Below the pieces are notes generated by a model. It saw only the letters and a list, made by a program, of their open reading frames with translations, was not told the DNA's origin and did not search any database. The position numbers were made by a program, and so were the translations under genes. A stretch of DNA of 64,000 nucleotides from Ectobius pallidus. Lineage: Eukaryota > Arthropoda > Insecta > Blattodea > Ectobiidae. Position 1 is the first letter of the stretch. Every line of letters begins with the position of its first letter. Below, piece by piece: positions 23,583 through 33,932 of this stretch. The stretch is taken from contig CAXKWD010000011.1 in assembly GCA_964059195.1 (NCBI GenBank), forward strand, positions 30,053,066-30,117,065, read 5' to 3'.

Positions 23583-23704
23583 GTGAAAGTAAAGCATTCT
23601 GCTAAATGCAAAATCATTTGTGTCAATTTTGTGTTTACTGTGGCTTAGTAGATGCACTACGCACTGGAAATAGAGTTTAAAATAATCATACCACCATTAT
23701 GAAT
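23583..23704 (+). repeat. 122-bp target-site duplication, left copy
   Basis: Identical to 25374-25495 except for one C/T difference near the right end. It directly abuts the 3' end (CATCATCATC tail) of the minus-strand LINE. Confidence 0.9.
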
Positions 23705-23734
23705 CATCATCATCATCATTGGCTCAACAACCCA

Positions 23735-24394
23735 TCACTGGGTCTTGGCCTCCCCAAGAAAGGTTCTCCATCTGTCACGGTCAAGTGCAGCCATCTTCCA
23801 ATTCCTCATTCCGTAACTTCTAGCATCACCATTCACCTCGTCTATCCACCGCGTTCTTGGTCTTCCCTTCTTCCTTCTGCCCTCCGGTTGTGTTATGAGT
23901 GTCCTCTTTGGTATTTCAGCTTCCTCTTTTCTGATTAGATGTCCTGCCCATCTTAATCTCTTAAGTTTTACATAGTTACTAATTTCAGTATCCATAAAGA
24001 GTGCATATAGTTCATGGTTGTACCGTCTTCTCCATACCCCATTGTCACACACTGCACCATATATTCTTCTCAATATTTTCCTTTCAAAACATTGGAGAAT
24101 ATTCTCGTTGGCTTTTGTAATGGTCCAGGTTTCACTGGCATATAATAACACTGGTCTTATGAGTGTCTTATATAGTAGGACTCTCACAGATCTTGTTAAT
24201 ATATTGCTTCCCATATGTTTCCGGAGCCCAAAATAACATCTGTTTGCCATGTTGATTCTCTGTTGTATTTCTTGTGTATTGTCATTATTCATCTGAACTA
24301 TGGATCCCAGATATGTAAATTGGTGCACTCTTTCAAATGTATAGTTCCCTATATGTACTTCTAGTCTTCCTAGATACCTTACATCTGACGTCAT
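23735..24394 (-). pseudogene. LINE ORF2 C-terminal part
   Basis: 219 codons: thumb region QFTYLGSIVQMNND, a connection with VLLYKTLIRPVLLYASETWT, then LKRLRWAGHLIRKEE and a basic C-terminus GRRKKGRPRTRWIDEVNGD ending DRDRWRTFLGEAKTQ. This C-terminal layout (YGSETW, WAGHV, GRPxxRW) is usual for RTE-like LINEs and is often misannotated as a host protein. It stops 30 bases before the (ATG)n tail. Confidence 0.85.
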
Positions 24395-24752
24395 ATATTT
24401 GGTTTTCTTTTAGTTTATTACTAGTCCTATTTTCCTTGCATTACTTTCTAAGGCCAAAAATGCTTCTGACATTGCCGAGAAGGATCTTCCAATTATATCT
24501 ATATCATCTGCATAACCAAGCAGTTGGACGGATTTGGTGAATATGGTGTGCTCCCTCTACTCCAGCATCTCTAACCACTTTCTCCAATGCCACATTAAAA
24601 AGAAGGCATGATAGGGCATCTCCTTGACGCAATCCAGTATTACATTGGATTTCATGACTCATGTCAGTCTGGATTTTTACTTTGCAATTCGACCCTTCCA
24701 AGGTCATTCGTATTAAGCGAATTAGTTTAAGTGGGACATCAAGTTCCAGCAT
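24395..24752 (-). pseudogene. LINE reverse transcriptase, catalytic middle part
   Basis: LELDVPLKLIRLIRMTLEGS, then TGLRQGDALSCLLFNVALEK (block 5). A frameshift near 24540 separates this from LLGYADDIDIIGRSF (block 6, about 24470-24535), where YADD supplies the two remaining catalytic aspartates. The reading frame then continues towards KTKYMTSDVRYLG. All catalytic residues are present but the frame is broken at least twice. Confidence 0.8.
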
Positions 24753-24760
24753 TGCTATAT

Positions 24761-25373
24761 TTAAAGCTGCTCCCTATTTATTGTGTCATATGCAGACTTG
24801 AAATCCACAAATAGATGATGGGTGTTTATATTAAATTCATTTGTTTTCTCAAGGACCTGCCTCAAAGTAAAAATTTGCTCTACTGTGGATTTTCCTCTTC
24901 TAAAGCTGCTCTGATAATTTCCAATTTCCTTTTCTACAAATGGCACCAGTTTATTATATATAATTCTGGATAGTATTTTATAAGCAATATTTAATAATGT
25001 TATCCCTCGATAATTTGAGCATTTTAATGGATCTCCTTTTTTGTAAATAGGGCAGATTAATCCTTTCTTCCAATCCTCTGGCATCTTTTCTTCCTCCCAT
25101 ATCTTGCTAATTAGCTTGTGCATATTCCGTATTATTACTTGACCCCCATGCTTAAACAATTCTGCCTGTAAATTATCTTCTCCTGGGGACGTATTGTTCT
25201 TCAGATTTTCTATTGCCAATTTAATATCCAGTTCATCGGGTGGTTCTATGACAGACTCATTTGGATCTATTTGATATTCTTCATTACTACTGTCTTCATT
25301 TAATGTTGCGTTTAATAATCCATTGAAATATTCTGCCCATCTATTCAGGACACTGTTTTTATCTGCCGCTATT
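24761..25373 (-). pseudogene. LINE reverse transcriptase, N-terminal part
   Basis: The fragment starts at IAADKNSVLNRWAEYFNGLL and continues through NLKNNTSPGEDNLQ, CPIYKKGDP, NYRGITLLN, FRRGKSTVEQIF and FVDFKSAYDTINREQL. These are RT blocks 0-3, with the first catalytic Asp in FVDFKSAYD. The apparent open frame extends a few codons into the flanking duplication, which is not LINE sequence. It breaks at 24753-24760 by a frameshift before block 4. The upstream endonuclease is missing. Confidence 0.85.
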
Positions 25374-25495
25374 GTGAAAGTAAAGCATTCTGCTAAATGC
25401 AAAATCATTTGTGTCAATTTTGTGTTTACTGTGGCTTAGTAGATGCACTACGCACTGGAAATAGAGTTTAAAATAATCATACTACCATTATGAAT
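25374..25495 (+). repeat. 122-bp target-site duplication, right copy
   Basis: Same orientation as 23583-23704; one mismatch. The sequence looks like ordinary AT-rich DNA without any element hallmark. Confidence 0.9.
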
Positions 25496-25589
25496 CTAGC
25501 TAAATTTTAGCTAGCACGAACTGCTAGAAAGTATATAATGATGTTAGTTTTGATTTGAAAACTATTTTAGGATTAAAACATGGGATTAA

Positions 25590-26226
25590 GAAATGCACAA
25601 CCACAACAATGTTTGAGAGAAAGGAAAGTAGATCTCCTTCCACAAGAGCGTCTTTCCTAGAGCAGGAAAGAAAGCAATTGAAAAGGCGAAAAAAGGACAA
25701 TGTGAAAACAAATCAAGCCCTACACCCGGACAGCTAAGAGCGCAGATGGGTTAAAAAAAAAAAAGACTCAGTAGGCCTGTTATTCCGCCTGCAACACCAA
25801 CACCATCAGAAGAAAATGGAATTCAATTAACCAATATGCCTCGGTAAAATTAATATTCCTAATAAATTATCAATATTGTTTAATAGAAATAACCACTTTT
25901 AATATTCCTTTGTAATTGTTTGCAGTCAGAGGAAAGTTGGTTGTAAAATGCTATAGCGTAATCGAGCTGCTTGCTACAATGTTAACAAAAGACTTCGCAG
26001 GGAATTTGGCCACTGGAAGAGGGAAGTAGCTAAATATTTAAAATGTGCGCAACACATTCAAAAGTCATTGAACACCTGTAAATCTTCAAACAATTATAAA
26101 CAGTCCTTGGGCAACAGCCCTACGAAGATGACAAGAAGCCTTGTGAAAAATGAAAAAGTACCTCCAAATGTAAGAAAAACTCTGGATTTTCATCTCGTAA
26201 TGGGCAGTAATCTAGTAATAATCTAG
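25590..26226 (+). pseudogene. Basic coiled-coil protein fragment, possibly transposase N-terminus
   Basis: Two coding-like pieces. The first (to 25737) reads EQERKQLKRRKKDNVK and then meets a TAG. The second follows an acceptor TTGTTTGCAG at 25925 and is open for about 88 codons from 25963: NVNKRLRREFGHWKREVAKY, a predicted heptad helix, then NSPTKMTRSLVKNEKVPPNV and RKTLDFHLV. A basic coiled coil followed by SP-x-K-x-x-x-L and V-x-x-x-V-R-K-x-L-x-F-H resembles a family of uncharacterised transposase-like proteins of insects and cnidarians; that recollection is unverified. It lies in the centre of the putative 21421-28412 element. Confidence 0.35.
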
Positions 26227-26326
26227 AAGTAATTCTCTAGTAAGCAGTAATTGTGAGCTAAAGTTTTCTCATCCAGCCATTTCATAAAATATGGGATTTT
26301 TTCCCTCAAATAGAGAAGTTATAAAA

Positions 26327-27042
26327 TTGAAGAGCTTTTAGCAAAAACAACCTTAGTCCAAAAATTTGAAAATTGAGTTTTCTGTGTCATTGGGTGCTGC
26401 AACCTACTGGTCATGGTTTAAACTACATGATATGGCAAAATCTGCCATAGTCCGTCAAATATAGGATTACAAAGTTTTCCAACTTAGCTGAAACAACCAT
26501 TGTCCATTCAGTTTTTTGCAAAAACCTAGTGAATTTGCTGATAGAAGTTGGTTATCATGCAGAAATCTGTTTCTTAGAATCAGCTGTTTCATTGCTGTGC
26601 AAAGCACTGTCTCCTCTGATGATAACAGCAGTGGAATCGAGGATCCATAAACATCCTAGCTCATACGATAGCTAATATTGATATTTTTCAATAACAATAA
26701 TAGTGTGACGTGTAATTAAGAATTTGAATAACATTTTTCTTGTTTATTATTTGATTTTGTATTTTTTCTTTGCATTCTTAAAAATTTCTTAGATAGTGGA
26801 TTAAAATTTGTTGACAAAAACAGCCATAGTCCAGGTGTCTTCAGCTTTCAGGTCTGGTTTCAGGGCACTGAAGTTACATATAAAGGAAAATTATTATATC
26901 GAAATATTTCTATATATGTTTACTTAAATATGGAATACATTTTAAATTCATGAAGAATAACTGCCAAAGGGAGAAAGTTTTTTGCTTCTATTGAAAAAAT
27001 TTGGTTTTTGGACTATGGTTGTTTTTGCTAAAAGCTCTTCAA
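26327..27042. mobile_element. 716-bp TIR element with iterated ACAACCATAGTCCA motif
   Basis: Perfect and near-perfect inverted ends of about 40 bp: TTGAAGAGCTTTTAGCAAAA at the left and its complement at 27023-27042, continuing as ACAACC(T/A)TAGTCCAAAAA. The flanks TTATAAAA and TTATAGTA agree at six of eight positions. Variants of the terminal motif recur inside at about 26446, 26494 and 26818. No transposase. Confidence 0.75.
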
Positions 27043-28470
27043 TTATAGTAATTGGGTGGTCAAAAATAAGTTTAAAACCTCAAATTCCCTGAATATTAAG
27101 GATTAGGTGTATCTGAAGTGGTTTCATGCATAAAATCGGTCGATTTACTTATTTATTACGTTGAGTTACTTTTTTTTTTGCCACTTTTAGCATGATTTTA
27201 ACACTCTTTAATATCAAGCAGTCAAGAGTAATCAGCTATGTCCATTTTCATTTGAGAAAGTATAATCTTAAGGTACAATTTGGTATAAGATTAACTTCAA
27301 AAAATATGTTGTTAGTTACTATATAAAATATCAAACAAGTGGCTTTTTGTCCCACCCATAACGGTGATAGTTTTATTTATTACTGATGTGTTAAATAAAT
27401 GTTCTGACAACCTGGAAACAGTTTATAATTTCTATTTAATCCCTCATACCTTCATTAATAACGACATTAAGACCCTAACAGTAATAGCAGAACAGTAAAT
27501 AAACTTTTGTTTTGCATCATTAAAATCAGTGTCCAAATTATGTCCCACCCGTAATAGATATTTAAAAACAAATTTAAAATATTTAAAATCAATTTTAAAT
27601 AATGCTTTACGTGTAGTGCGGAGGAGAAGGCATTGTAAATTTTACAGAATGTGAAGAACCAATTCTAGTTTATTATTTATGATAATATGTAATAAACAAA
27701 AATAGTTTTTATAATTTGCTAGAATGTTCTTGTTTATAAATTATTAATCTAAATTAGTACAAGTACCTTTTTAATTGTATTTACCTCATTAAGTGAATAC
27801 ATTATCAATATCAAGTCCACATCTTGAAATGAATGTCCACACCATAACATAAGTCTCCACTCCATTAACGCTGATGTCCACACCGTAATGCAGTGTCAAC
27901 CCTGTTAACAATAAGTAAAATGGCAATAGTTAGCACTAATTTTTGAAGGATTTTCTTAATGAGGCATTTATGCACTCTATTCTTAATATGAATAGGATAT
28001 GAAAATAAATATTTTACAATAAAAAGTCTGACCATAACAAAATTTAGCATAAAAAATCTTGATTCTATATTCTGAAATAGAAGTTCTAATTTTTTTGGCC
28101 ATTATACTAAATATTTGAGATAAAATTGATTCAAGCTGAATCGCAAGCCAATGAGCTATAGAAACAATAAATAAAAATGCTGTAATACTTAAAATTGTTA
28201 ATATTAGGATTGGAAAATGCTGCATTATAGAATTGACTGATATTTGCATCTACTGATATTAAAAAAATTACATCTAAGTGATTCACATTGACCTTGGGCA
28301 ATTCACTGGGAATAGGTTAACATCATAATAAACGAGATTACATCAATAAAACAGTTCTGACAATTGTAATTCCTGCCTAACAGTGGAGAAAAATCCCCAC
28401 AATCATGAGAATAATCCTTAAATGGAATTCGCATTACATTAAACTAAGAAGCGGTGGCATATTTACTTTA

Positions 28471-29621
28471 GGAAAAAAATTTTAGGTCGTGCACTAGGCT
28501 CCTCCCACCAACTCTCTAATGGGACTCGCCTGGGAAGGAGGGTTTTAGGATTTGAATGCCGCCTCCTAGATGTCTCACTATTTTAGCTAATAGCAATGCC
28601 ATCTATTATGCAAAACGTGAAACTGGGAAAAAAATTAATTTCTCCTTTATTCTCTTCCCTTTCTCTCACCATCTCATCCTACTTACCTATTTGGGACCAA
28701 TTCCTAACCGTAAATTGCGGATCAAATTGTATACAAACCCATGACCAATAGCACTGTAACCAGTGATGGGAAAAGTGCAAAAAGAAAGTTGGGCTGAATT
28801 ACAATTACCTGAGAGACATTTTACTTAAATATGATTACAAATTACTTTTTCAAAAAGTAATCAGTAAAATTACAATTACATTTAAAATTACTTCACAAAA
28901 TGGCAGTACCTAAAAATTCCTTGTTTTTGGTTTGTTTTGGGCAGAAGCCCAAATTATTAATGAACAAACAAAAAACATATCAATGAGAATATTTTCAGAA
29001 ACATTGAGCAACTTTTTGTTAGTATTAACTCTAATTTGGATATTAGTTCAAAAACAGTAATGACGATATAGCAAGTGAGAATGATACTAATACCAACTAC
29101 TACTAAACTGTAACAATTACAATTTATTTCCAGAAGTAAATTACAAGTAGAAATTATATTTTAAAAAATGTATTGATTACAAGTAAATGGGACCAAAAAA
29201 AGAATTGTTACTGTAATCAGATTACTTTTACTCAATTACTTCCCATCACTGACTGTAACCAGCAGCCTTAACCACTATACCACGAGCGATTGCTGACCGG
29301 TGAAGGCAAAATTAATCTATTTGAAGTGTAGAGATATTTAATGCATGAGAAATAGTCGCTTTTGTGCAAGGGTAGTTTTTATAATTGTGAAATATGTTTG
29401 CTTTAAAGAGCAAGAAAGAGAAGTTTTGGTAAAAGGGTCATTTAATTAAATCATCTTGAGTTTATGAGCTGCTGTGGGCATTGAGCAAGTTCATAGCCAG
29501 GATAGGAGAATTAGGGGAGGTAGGCAGTGGCACTCGCATTGGCTCAGAAGCCAGGGGAAGTGAGCCGGTAGATAAGAGTGGGTGGAACTTTGCTGTTGCA
29601 CGACCTGAAGCTATCTTTCGC
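28471..29621 (-). mobile_element. TIR element A2 of the A/M family, interrupted by a hAT MITE
   Basis: The left end GGAAAAAAATTTTAGGTCGT with GGCTCCTCCCAC and the right end (reverse complement GCGAAAGATAGCTTCAGGTC with AGTTCCACCC) are imperfect inverted repeats. They match the ends of the complete element at 32760-33406 in the opposite orientation. Without the 491-bp MITE it is about 660 bp, the same size as that element. The centre carries a tRNA-like stretch that the 32760 member lacks. Confidence 0.75.
28761..29251. mobile_element. 491-bp hAT-type MITE, boundaries proven by an empty site
   Basis: Ends CAGTGATGGGAA are perfect 12-bp inverted repeats. ACTGTAAC flanks both sides (28753-28760 and 29252-29259). 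The duplicated unit at about 32196-32204 contains the single uninterrupted ACTGTAAC followed by CAGCAGCC, i.e. the pre-insertion state. Sub-terminal repeats of GTAATCAGATTAC type are abundant. No coding capacity. Confidence 0.95.
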
Positions 29622-30344
29622 AATCCATTTTAACAATATGTACTGAAATTATTTTTGTAGCTCTTATACCGGTAGTTTATTTTTTATAAAACTTGTTTAT
29701 CTTAAGAAAATTTAAAAAATACATTACATTCTGTAAAAATACAAAACCAACTTCATCTGGAGACAGCTCAAAGATCCTAGTGTATAATGAAGTATCACTA
29801 ATAATTTCCATAATTTCATGTAAAATTTATCTGGAAATCTAATTAAGAACCCTAGCATGTAAATGCTGTTCGACTGCATACAATTCATGAGACATTTGAA
29901 AATTCCTATGTTTTAAAAGAAGTAGCCTTGCCAAATTCCATAGGTCTGTATGATCCTGAAAATAGTTACATAATTTTACGCTAGTCCAATGTGTTCAACC
30001 TACCTGAACAGAGTGAATTATCACTTCCACTTCCTGAGATTACAATGCGCATGGTAAAAAGTCATTGAACTAGAGAACTGGTATTACAATCCTGCCAACG
30101 TTAAAGTATGCTTTCTTCAACATCACAATATCCATAGAGTGGTGTAGAAACTGAAACCAAAGGGGAAAAACTGATTTGAAACACTCACATAATATGATCG
30201 ACCATTAGTATACAGTAACTTACAAAATTGTATTGCGAATTCAGTTGTCTCAGAGCCACATTATTCATGATGCTACACTTGTTCTAAGTTTGTGTATGAA
30301 ATAAGTGGCTTATAACTACCCTTCAGAGAAATTACTAACTACAT

Positions 30345-30771
30345 CATACATGGGCATTTACTGGTTCGCGAACCACTTGTGGTTCTCGACCTTCCCGCAT
30401 AAGACACAAGATGGCATTGCGGACATTCGGTGTACGTGGTGGATTATTCCCGTGCATGAATCATATCTCTTTGCAAGCAGTGACGGGTTGCCACACAGTT
30501 CCGATTGGAAAGGCGTTATGGCACATTCTAAGCCTTTGTATGATGAAATAATTGCACACTTAAAAGAATAATTAAAAATACAAAATTGTTTGTATTAATT
30601 GTATATTGTAATGTATACTATAAAGTGAAATTAGTGTTTCCCAAGGAATGAGCAACCGCCACTGCACTTATTGTCTGTTTGTATCTCCATCTACCCGTTC
30701 TTTTCGAACTATGTGTAAGTTGACCAAGTTTGCGGGTTGCGTGTCAATGGATAGGCGTTTGCCCATGATTG
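30345..30771. mobile_element. 427-bp hAT-type MITE, boundaries proven by an empty site
   Basis: AACTACAT flanks both ends (30337-30344 and 30772-30779). The ends CATACATGGGCA and (reverse) CAATCATGGGCA match at 10 of 12 positions. Unit 2 has the unfilled site near 33909-33916. An 88-codon frame inside (30305-30571) overruns the left end and is not a gene. Confidence 0.9.
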
Positions 30772-30795
30772 AACTACATAATTTGTTTGACTCAC

Positions 30796-30922
30796 CTACA
30801 TTCACACAAGCTCTCAGGAGAGCTCCAGGTTGTATTTTCGAAGACTCAAGTGCAGGACTTCCTAACTTTTCCAAAGCCAGCACTGCACGAGTGTAAGCGT
30901 GAAACTTCCACATGAAGGAAAA
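30796..30922 (-). CDS. Candidate coding exon, unit 1 (duplicate at 33933)
   Basis: On the minus strand an acceptor TTTGTTGTATTTCAG precedes and a donor GTGAGTC follows. The 127 bases are open (42 codons plus one base): FSFMWKFHAYTRAVLALEKL, then GSPALESSKIQPGALLRACV. The duplicate in unit 2 has the same length, same splice sites and an open frame. I do not recognise the protein. Neighbouring modules on the same strand (first bases at 31187 and 30150) have acceptors of the TTTGGTTNCAG type, so this may be one of several exons of a minus-strand gene. Confidence 0.55.
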
Positions 30923-31129
30923 CTGAAATACAACAAAAAATAAAATAACTAACTAAAATGAAATGAAATTAACAGATTTCCAATATCTTGAAAATACTTT
31001 ACACTTGGCCTATACATCAAACATTTGCTTATTCAAAATAATGCAAGACAAATTGAAGATTGTGTTCAAGATACTTTAACATTACGAAGTAGGCTACACC
31101 AGACTCCACAGATGAGATGTTTTCAAGTC

Positions 31130-31187
31130 CACGGTGCTGCAACACTGCTTTCCTCAGCATCACAATATTCATGTAGCAGTACAGGAA
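31130..31187 (-). CDS. Exon-like module, unit 1 (duplicate ends at 34316)
   Basis: After the acceptor TTTCTTTGGTTGCAG the frame reads FLYCYMNIVMLRKAVLQHRG. The copy in unit 2 reads FLHCHVDIVMLRKAVLQYLG. A third relative at 30150 (unit 2: 33712) reads FLHHSMDIVMLKKA. The 3' boundary is unclear because no donor is shared by both copies and a 2-base deletion breaks the frame further on in unit 2. Coding status is uncertain. Confidence 0.35.
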
Positions 31188-31318
31188 CTGCAACCAAAGA
31201 AAAATGTGAAATACATAACTTCCTCGAATTAACAGTAATGCACACAATCATGAGAATGACCCTAAATTATATTTGCATTCCTTTAAACTAAGAAGTGGTA
31301 ACATATTGACATTTTGGA

Positions 31319-31911
31319 AAAAAAAAACAGTAAAATCTCACTGTAGGGGGGCCCACTTCGAAAACCAACTTTCTCTTCATAAAACACTTAATATCACACG
31401 TATTTTGTTATAGATAGTTCTCTGGAGAAGAGATGTTGCCTCGGCAAATGATTTGGTCCAACCCACCCGCCCTAAACGTTACACTTTCTTTTATAATATG
31501 ATCTAGCAAAAAGTAGCGTAAATTCCACCATATTTTATATGAAGAAACTCATGATTGGACATTCAAGATGTGATGTCACACCAGTTGAACACATTTATTT
31601 CTGGGGAAAAAGGTTCACCAACACAACAAACCTCGCCTTCTGCAGAATTCAGAATGCCCAACTAAATTAATATCACCGTTCATAACCTAACAGGACCTGT
31701 CACTAAATAGTAACACCTTTCCTAACTACCACTAAACTAGAATTTCAGAAGAATTCAGAATACCCTAGTAAATTAATATCACTGTTCATAAGCAATGTAC
31801 AAGAAGCGTCATGTTTGTCAACCTGCCTCGCTTAGAAACAAAAAACATTACCCGTCCGTGGAAAACTGCACACATCGCAAGAGGGCACCACCCCTACATT
31901 GCGACTTTGCC
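31319..31911. mobile_element. 593-bp segment present only in unit 2, unassigned
   Basis: In unit 1 the sequence runs from AACTAAGAAG(C/T)GGT through an A-run straight into element A2; in unit 2 this segment intervenes. It starts CAGTAAAATCTCACTGTAGG, which resembles a pogo/Tigger end, but no matching inverted end is seen. At 31640-31790 it contains two inverted relatives of the CATTCTGAATTC/TTAATTTAGG words found in the 32760-33406 element. Confidence 0.5.
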
Positions 31912-32511
31912 GAAAAAAACAATTTCAGGTTGTGCATTAGGCTCCTCCCACCAACTCTCTAATGGGACTCGCCTGGGAAAGAAGGGTTTAGGGTTCGAAT
32001 GTCACCTCTTTAATGTCTCACTATTTCAACTACTAGCAACACCATCTATTATGCAAAATGTGAAACTGGGAAAAAATTAATTAATTTCTCCTTTATTCTC
32101 TTCTCTTCCTTTTCCTCTCTTTCTTCATACCTTCTCATCCTACCTACCTATTCAGGACCGTAAATTTCGGATCAAATTGTAAATCCATGACCAATAGCAC
32201 TGTAACCAGCAGCCTTAACCACTACACCATGAGCAATTGCTGACCGGTGAAAGAAAAAATCTATAGAGAGATTTAATGCATGAGAAATAACTGCTTTCGT
32301 GCAAGGGTCGTTTAATTAAGTCATCTTGTGTTTATGATGAAGAGTACAAGTGTGAGCTGCTGTGCCGGCATTGAGTTAAGTTCATAGCCAGGATAGGAGA
32401 AATAGGGAGGTAGGCAGCAGCACTCGCAATGGCTCAGAAGCCAGGGGAAGTGAGCCAGCAGGTAAGAGCGGGTGGAACTTCGCTGGTGCACAACCTAAAG
32501 CTATCTTTCGC
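31912..32511 (-). mobile_element. TIR element A3 of the A/M family (uninterrupted)
   Basis: 600 bp; the intact equivalent of 28471-29621 with the empty ACTGTAAC site. Central tRNA-like stretch on the minus strand: GGTGTAGTGGTTAAGGCTGC (A-box-like) and, about 33 bases on, GGTCATGGATT where other copies have GGGTTCG. Left part matches the GGCTCCTCCCAC end, right part ends GGTGGAACTTCGCTGG..CTTTCGC. Confidence 0.75.
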
Positions 32512-32759
32512 AATCCACTTTAACAATATGTACTGAAAATATTTTTAGAGCTCTTGTACCGGTAATTTATTTTTTATAAAAACTTGTTTGTCTCAAGAAA
32601 AATTTTAAAAATACATTACAAACTGTAAAAATACAAACCAACTTCATCTGGAGATAGCTCAAAGATCCTAGTGTATAATGAAGTATCACTAATAATTTCC
32701 ATAATTTCATGTAAAATTTATCTGGAAATCTAATTAAGAACCCTAGCACATAAATGCTG

Positions 32760-33406
32760 GGCGAAAGATATATGCTGCGCCCCAGCAAAGCTCCACCCGC
32801 TCTCGCCCGCCCGCTCGTTTCCCCTGCTGACTCTCGTTTCCGAGCCAATGCGCACGCTACTGCTTGCTTCCCCTACATCTCCTATCAGGGCTATGTACTT
32901 GCTCAGTTATGAAAATTACGAAAATTACAATTGTATCTTAGTAAAATTACTTTATTCATTTAGTACGGCATTCTGAATTCTCCCGAAATTCTAGTTCAGT
33001 GGCAGTTAGGTTATGAACGGTGATATTAATTTAGGAGGGCATTCTGAATTTGGTATTAGACTTGAATAGCTCGCCAGTTCCTTCTCCTCGCTTGCGAGCC
33101 TGCACATGCACCTGTTGTACCATGGATTCCTTGCTAGTCGTAACGCTGTTTTATGAAAGGTGTGGAAGGGTAAAAAGCTTCTGCATTTAGTTAAATAATG
33201 ATACGTAAATTCTAGGTCAGTGACAGGTTTTGTTAGGTTAGCAACATTATGTTAGTTCACGAGCAATATACTGAATAGTGTGAGGTTTATTATGCCTCAC
33301 ATTGAATGTCTTCTGTGATGAAACCATAAACCCCGCCTTCCGAGGTGGGTCGCATTAGACAGTTCGTGGGAGGAGCCTAGAGCGCAGCATAAAATTATTT
33401 TTTCCC
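32760..33406 (+). mobile_element. Complete 647-bp TIR element M1 with 8-bp duplication
   Basis: AAATGCTG flanks both ends (32752-32759 and 33407-33414), and unit 1 has the single unfilled AAATGCTG near 29873. Ends are GGCGAAAGATATATGCTGCG and, in reverse complement, GGGAAAAAATAATTTTATGC; they share ATGCTGCGC and a GCTCC(A/T)CCC box. Eight-base duplications suggest hAT, Merlin or P superfamilies; the GG terminus does not fit typical hAT. No transposase, so it depends on another element. Confidence 0.9.
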
Positions 33407-33932
33407 AAATGCTGTTAGACTGCATACAATTCATGAGACATTTGAAAATTCCTATGTTTTAAAAGAAGTAGCCATGCAAAATTTCATTTCCACAGGTCTG
33501 TATGAACCTGAAAATAGTTACATAATTTTACGCTAGTCCAATGTGTTCAACCTACCTGAACAGAGAGAATTATCACTTCCACTTCCTGAGATTACAATGC
33601 GCATTGGACCCCATGGTAAAAAGTCATTTAACTAGAGAACTGGTATTACAATCCTGCCAACGGTAAAGTATGCTTTCTTCAATATCACAATATCCATAGA
33701 GTGGTGTAGAAACTGAAACCAAAGGGGAAAAACTGATTTGAAACACTCACATAACATGATCGACCATTAGTATAATCTAACATACAGCAACTTACAAAAT
33801 TGTATTGCGCATTCAGTTGTCTCAAAGCCACATTATTCATGATGCTACACTTGTTCTAAGTTTGTGTATGAAATAAGTGGCTTATAACTACCCTTCAGAG
33901 AAATTACTAACTACATAATTTGTTTGACTCAC

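Larger units (their letters stand above)
23705..25373 (-). mobile_element. 5'-truncated RTE-like LINE with 122-bp target duplication
   Basis: The reverse-transcriptase fragments in this interval are in order on the minus strand, and the 3' end (left) finishes in (ATG)n, as usual for RTE-type elements. The direct repeats on both sides are 122 bp with a single mismatch. The 5' end is truncated within the linker before the RT. Because the duplication is nearly perfect, the insertion is recent, although the coding frame already contains frameshifts. Confidence 0.9.
21421..28412. mobile_element. Possible 7-kb TTAA-flanked DNA transposon
   Basis: The left end GGGTCATTCTTCAGATTGTT at 21421 follows TTAA; the right end reads, in reverse complement, GGATTATTCTCATGATTGTG and is followed by TTAA at 28413. 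Both end regions hold variants of one motif, GTC(C/A)ACACCGTAA: near 21820 and (inverted) 22068 on the left, and near 27350, 27543, 27834, 27870 on the right. A basic, transposase-like coding piece lies inside (25590-26226). It is heavily interrupted: a hAT MITE, an RTE-type LINE and another TIR element sit within. The ends could instead belong to two separate elements. Confidence 0.35.
28398..31300. repeat. Tandem duplication unit 1
   Basis: The unit begins at ACAATCATGAGAAT (28398) and the same sequence starts unit 2 at 31241. Inside, in order: TIR element A2, a 'TATAATGAAGTATCACTAAT' segment (29780), exon-like modules near 30150, 30922 and 31187. Unit 1 alone contains the hAT MITEs at 28761-29251 and 30345-30771. 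Confidence 0.9.

Noticed and set aside
27983..28249. Hydrophobic 88-codon minus-strand frame
   Set aside because: AT-rich DNA yields hydrophobic residues by chance; no start context or family similarity.
30305..30571. 88-codon open frame starting MAYNYPSEK
   Set aside because: It crosses the left border of a MITE whose ends are proven by an empty site, so it cannot be an old gene.
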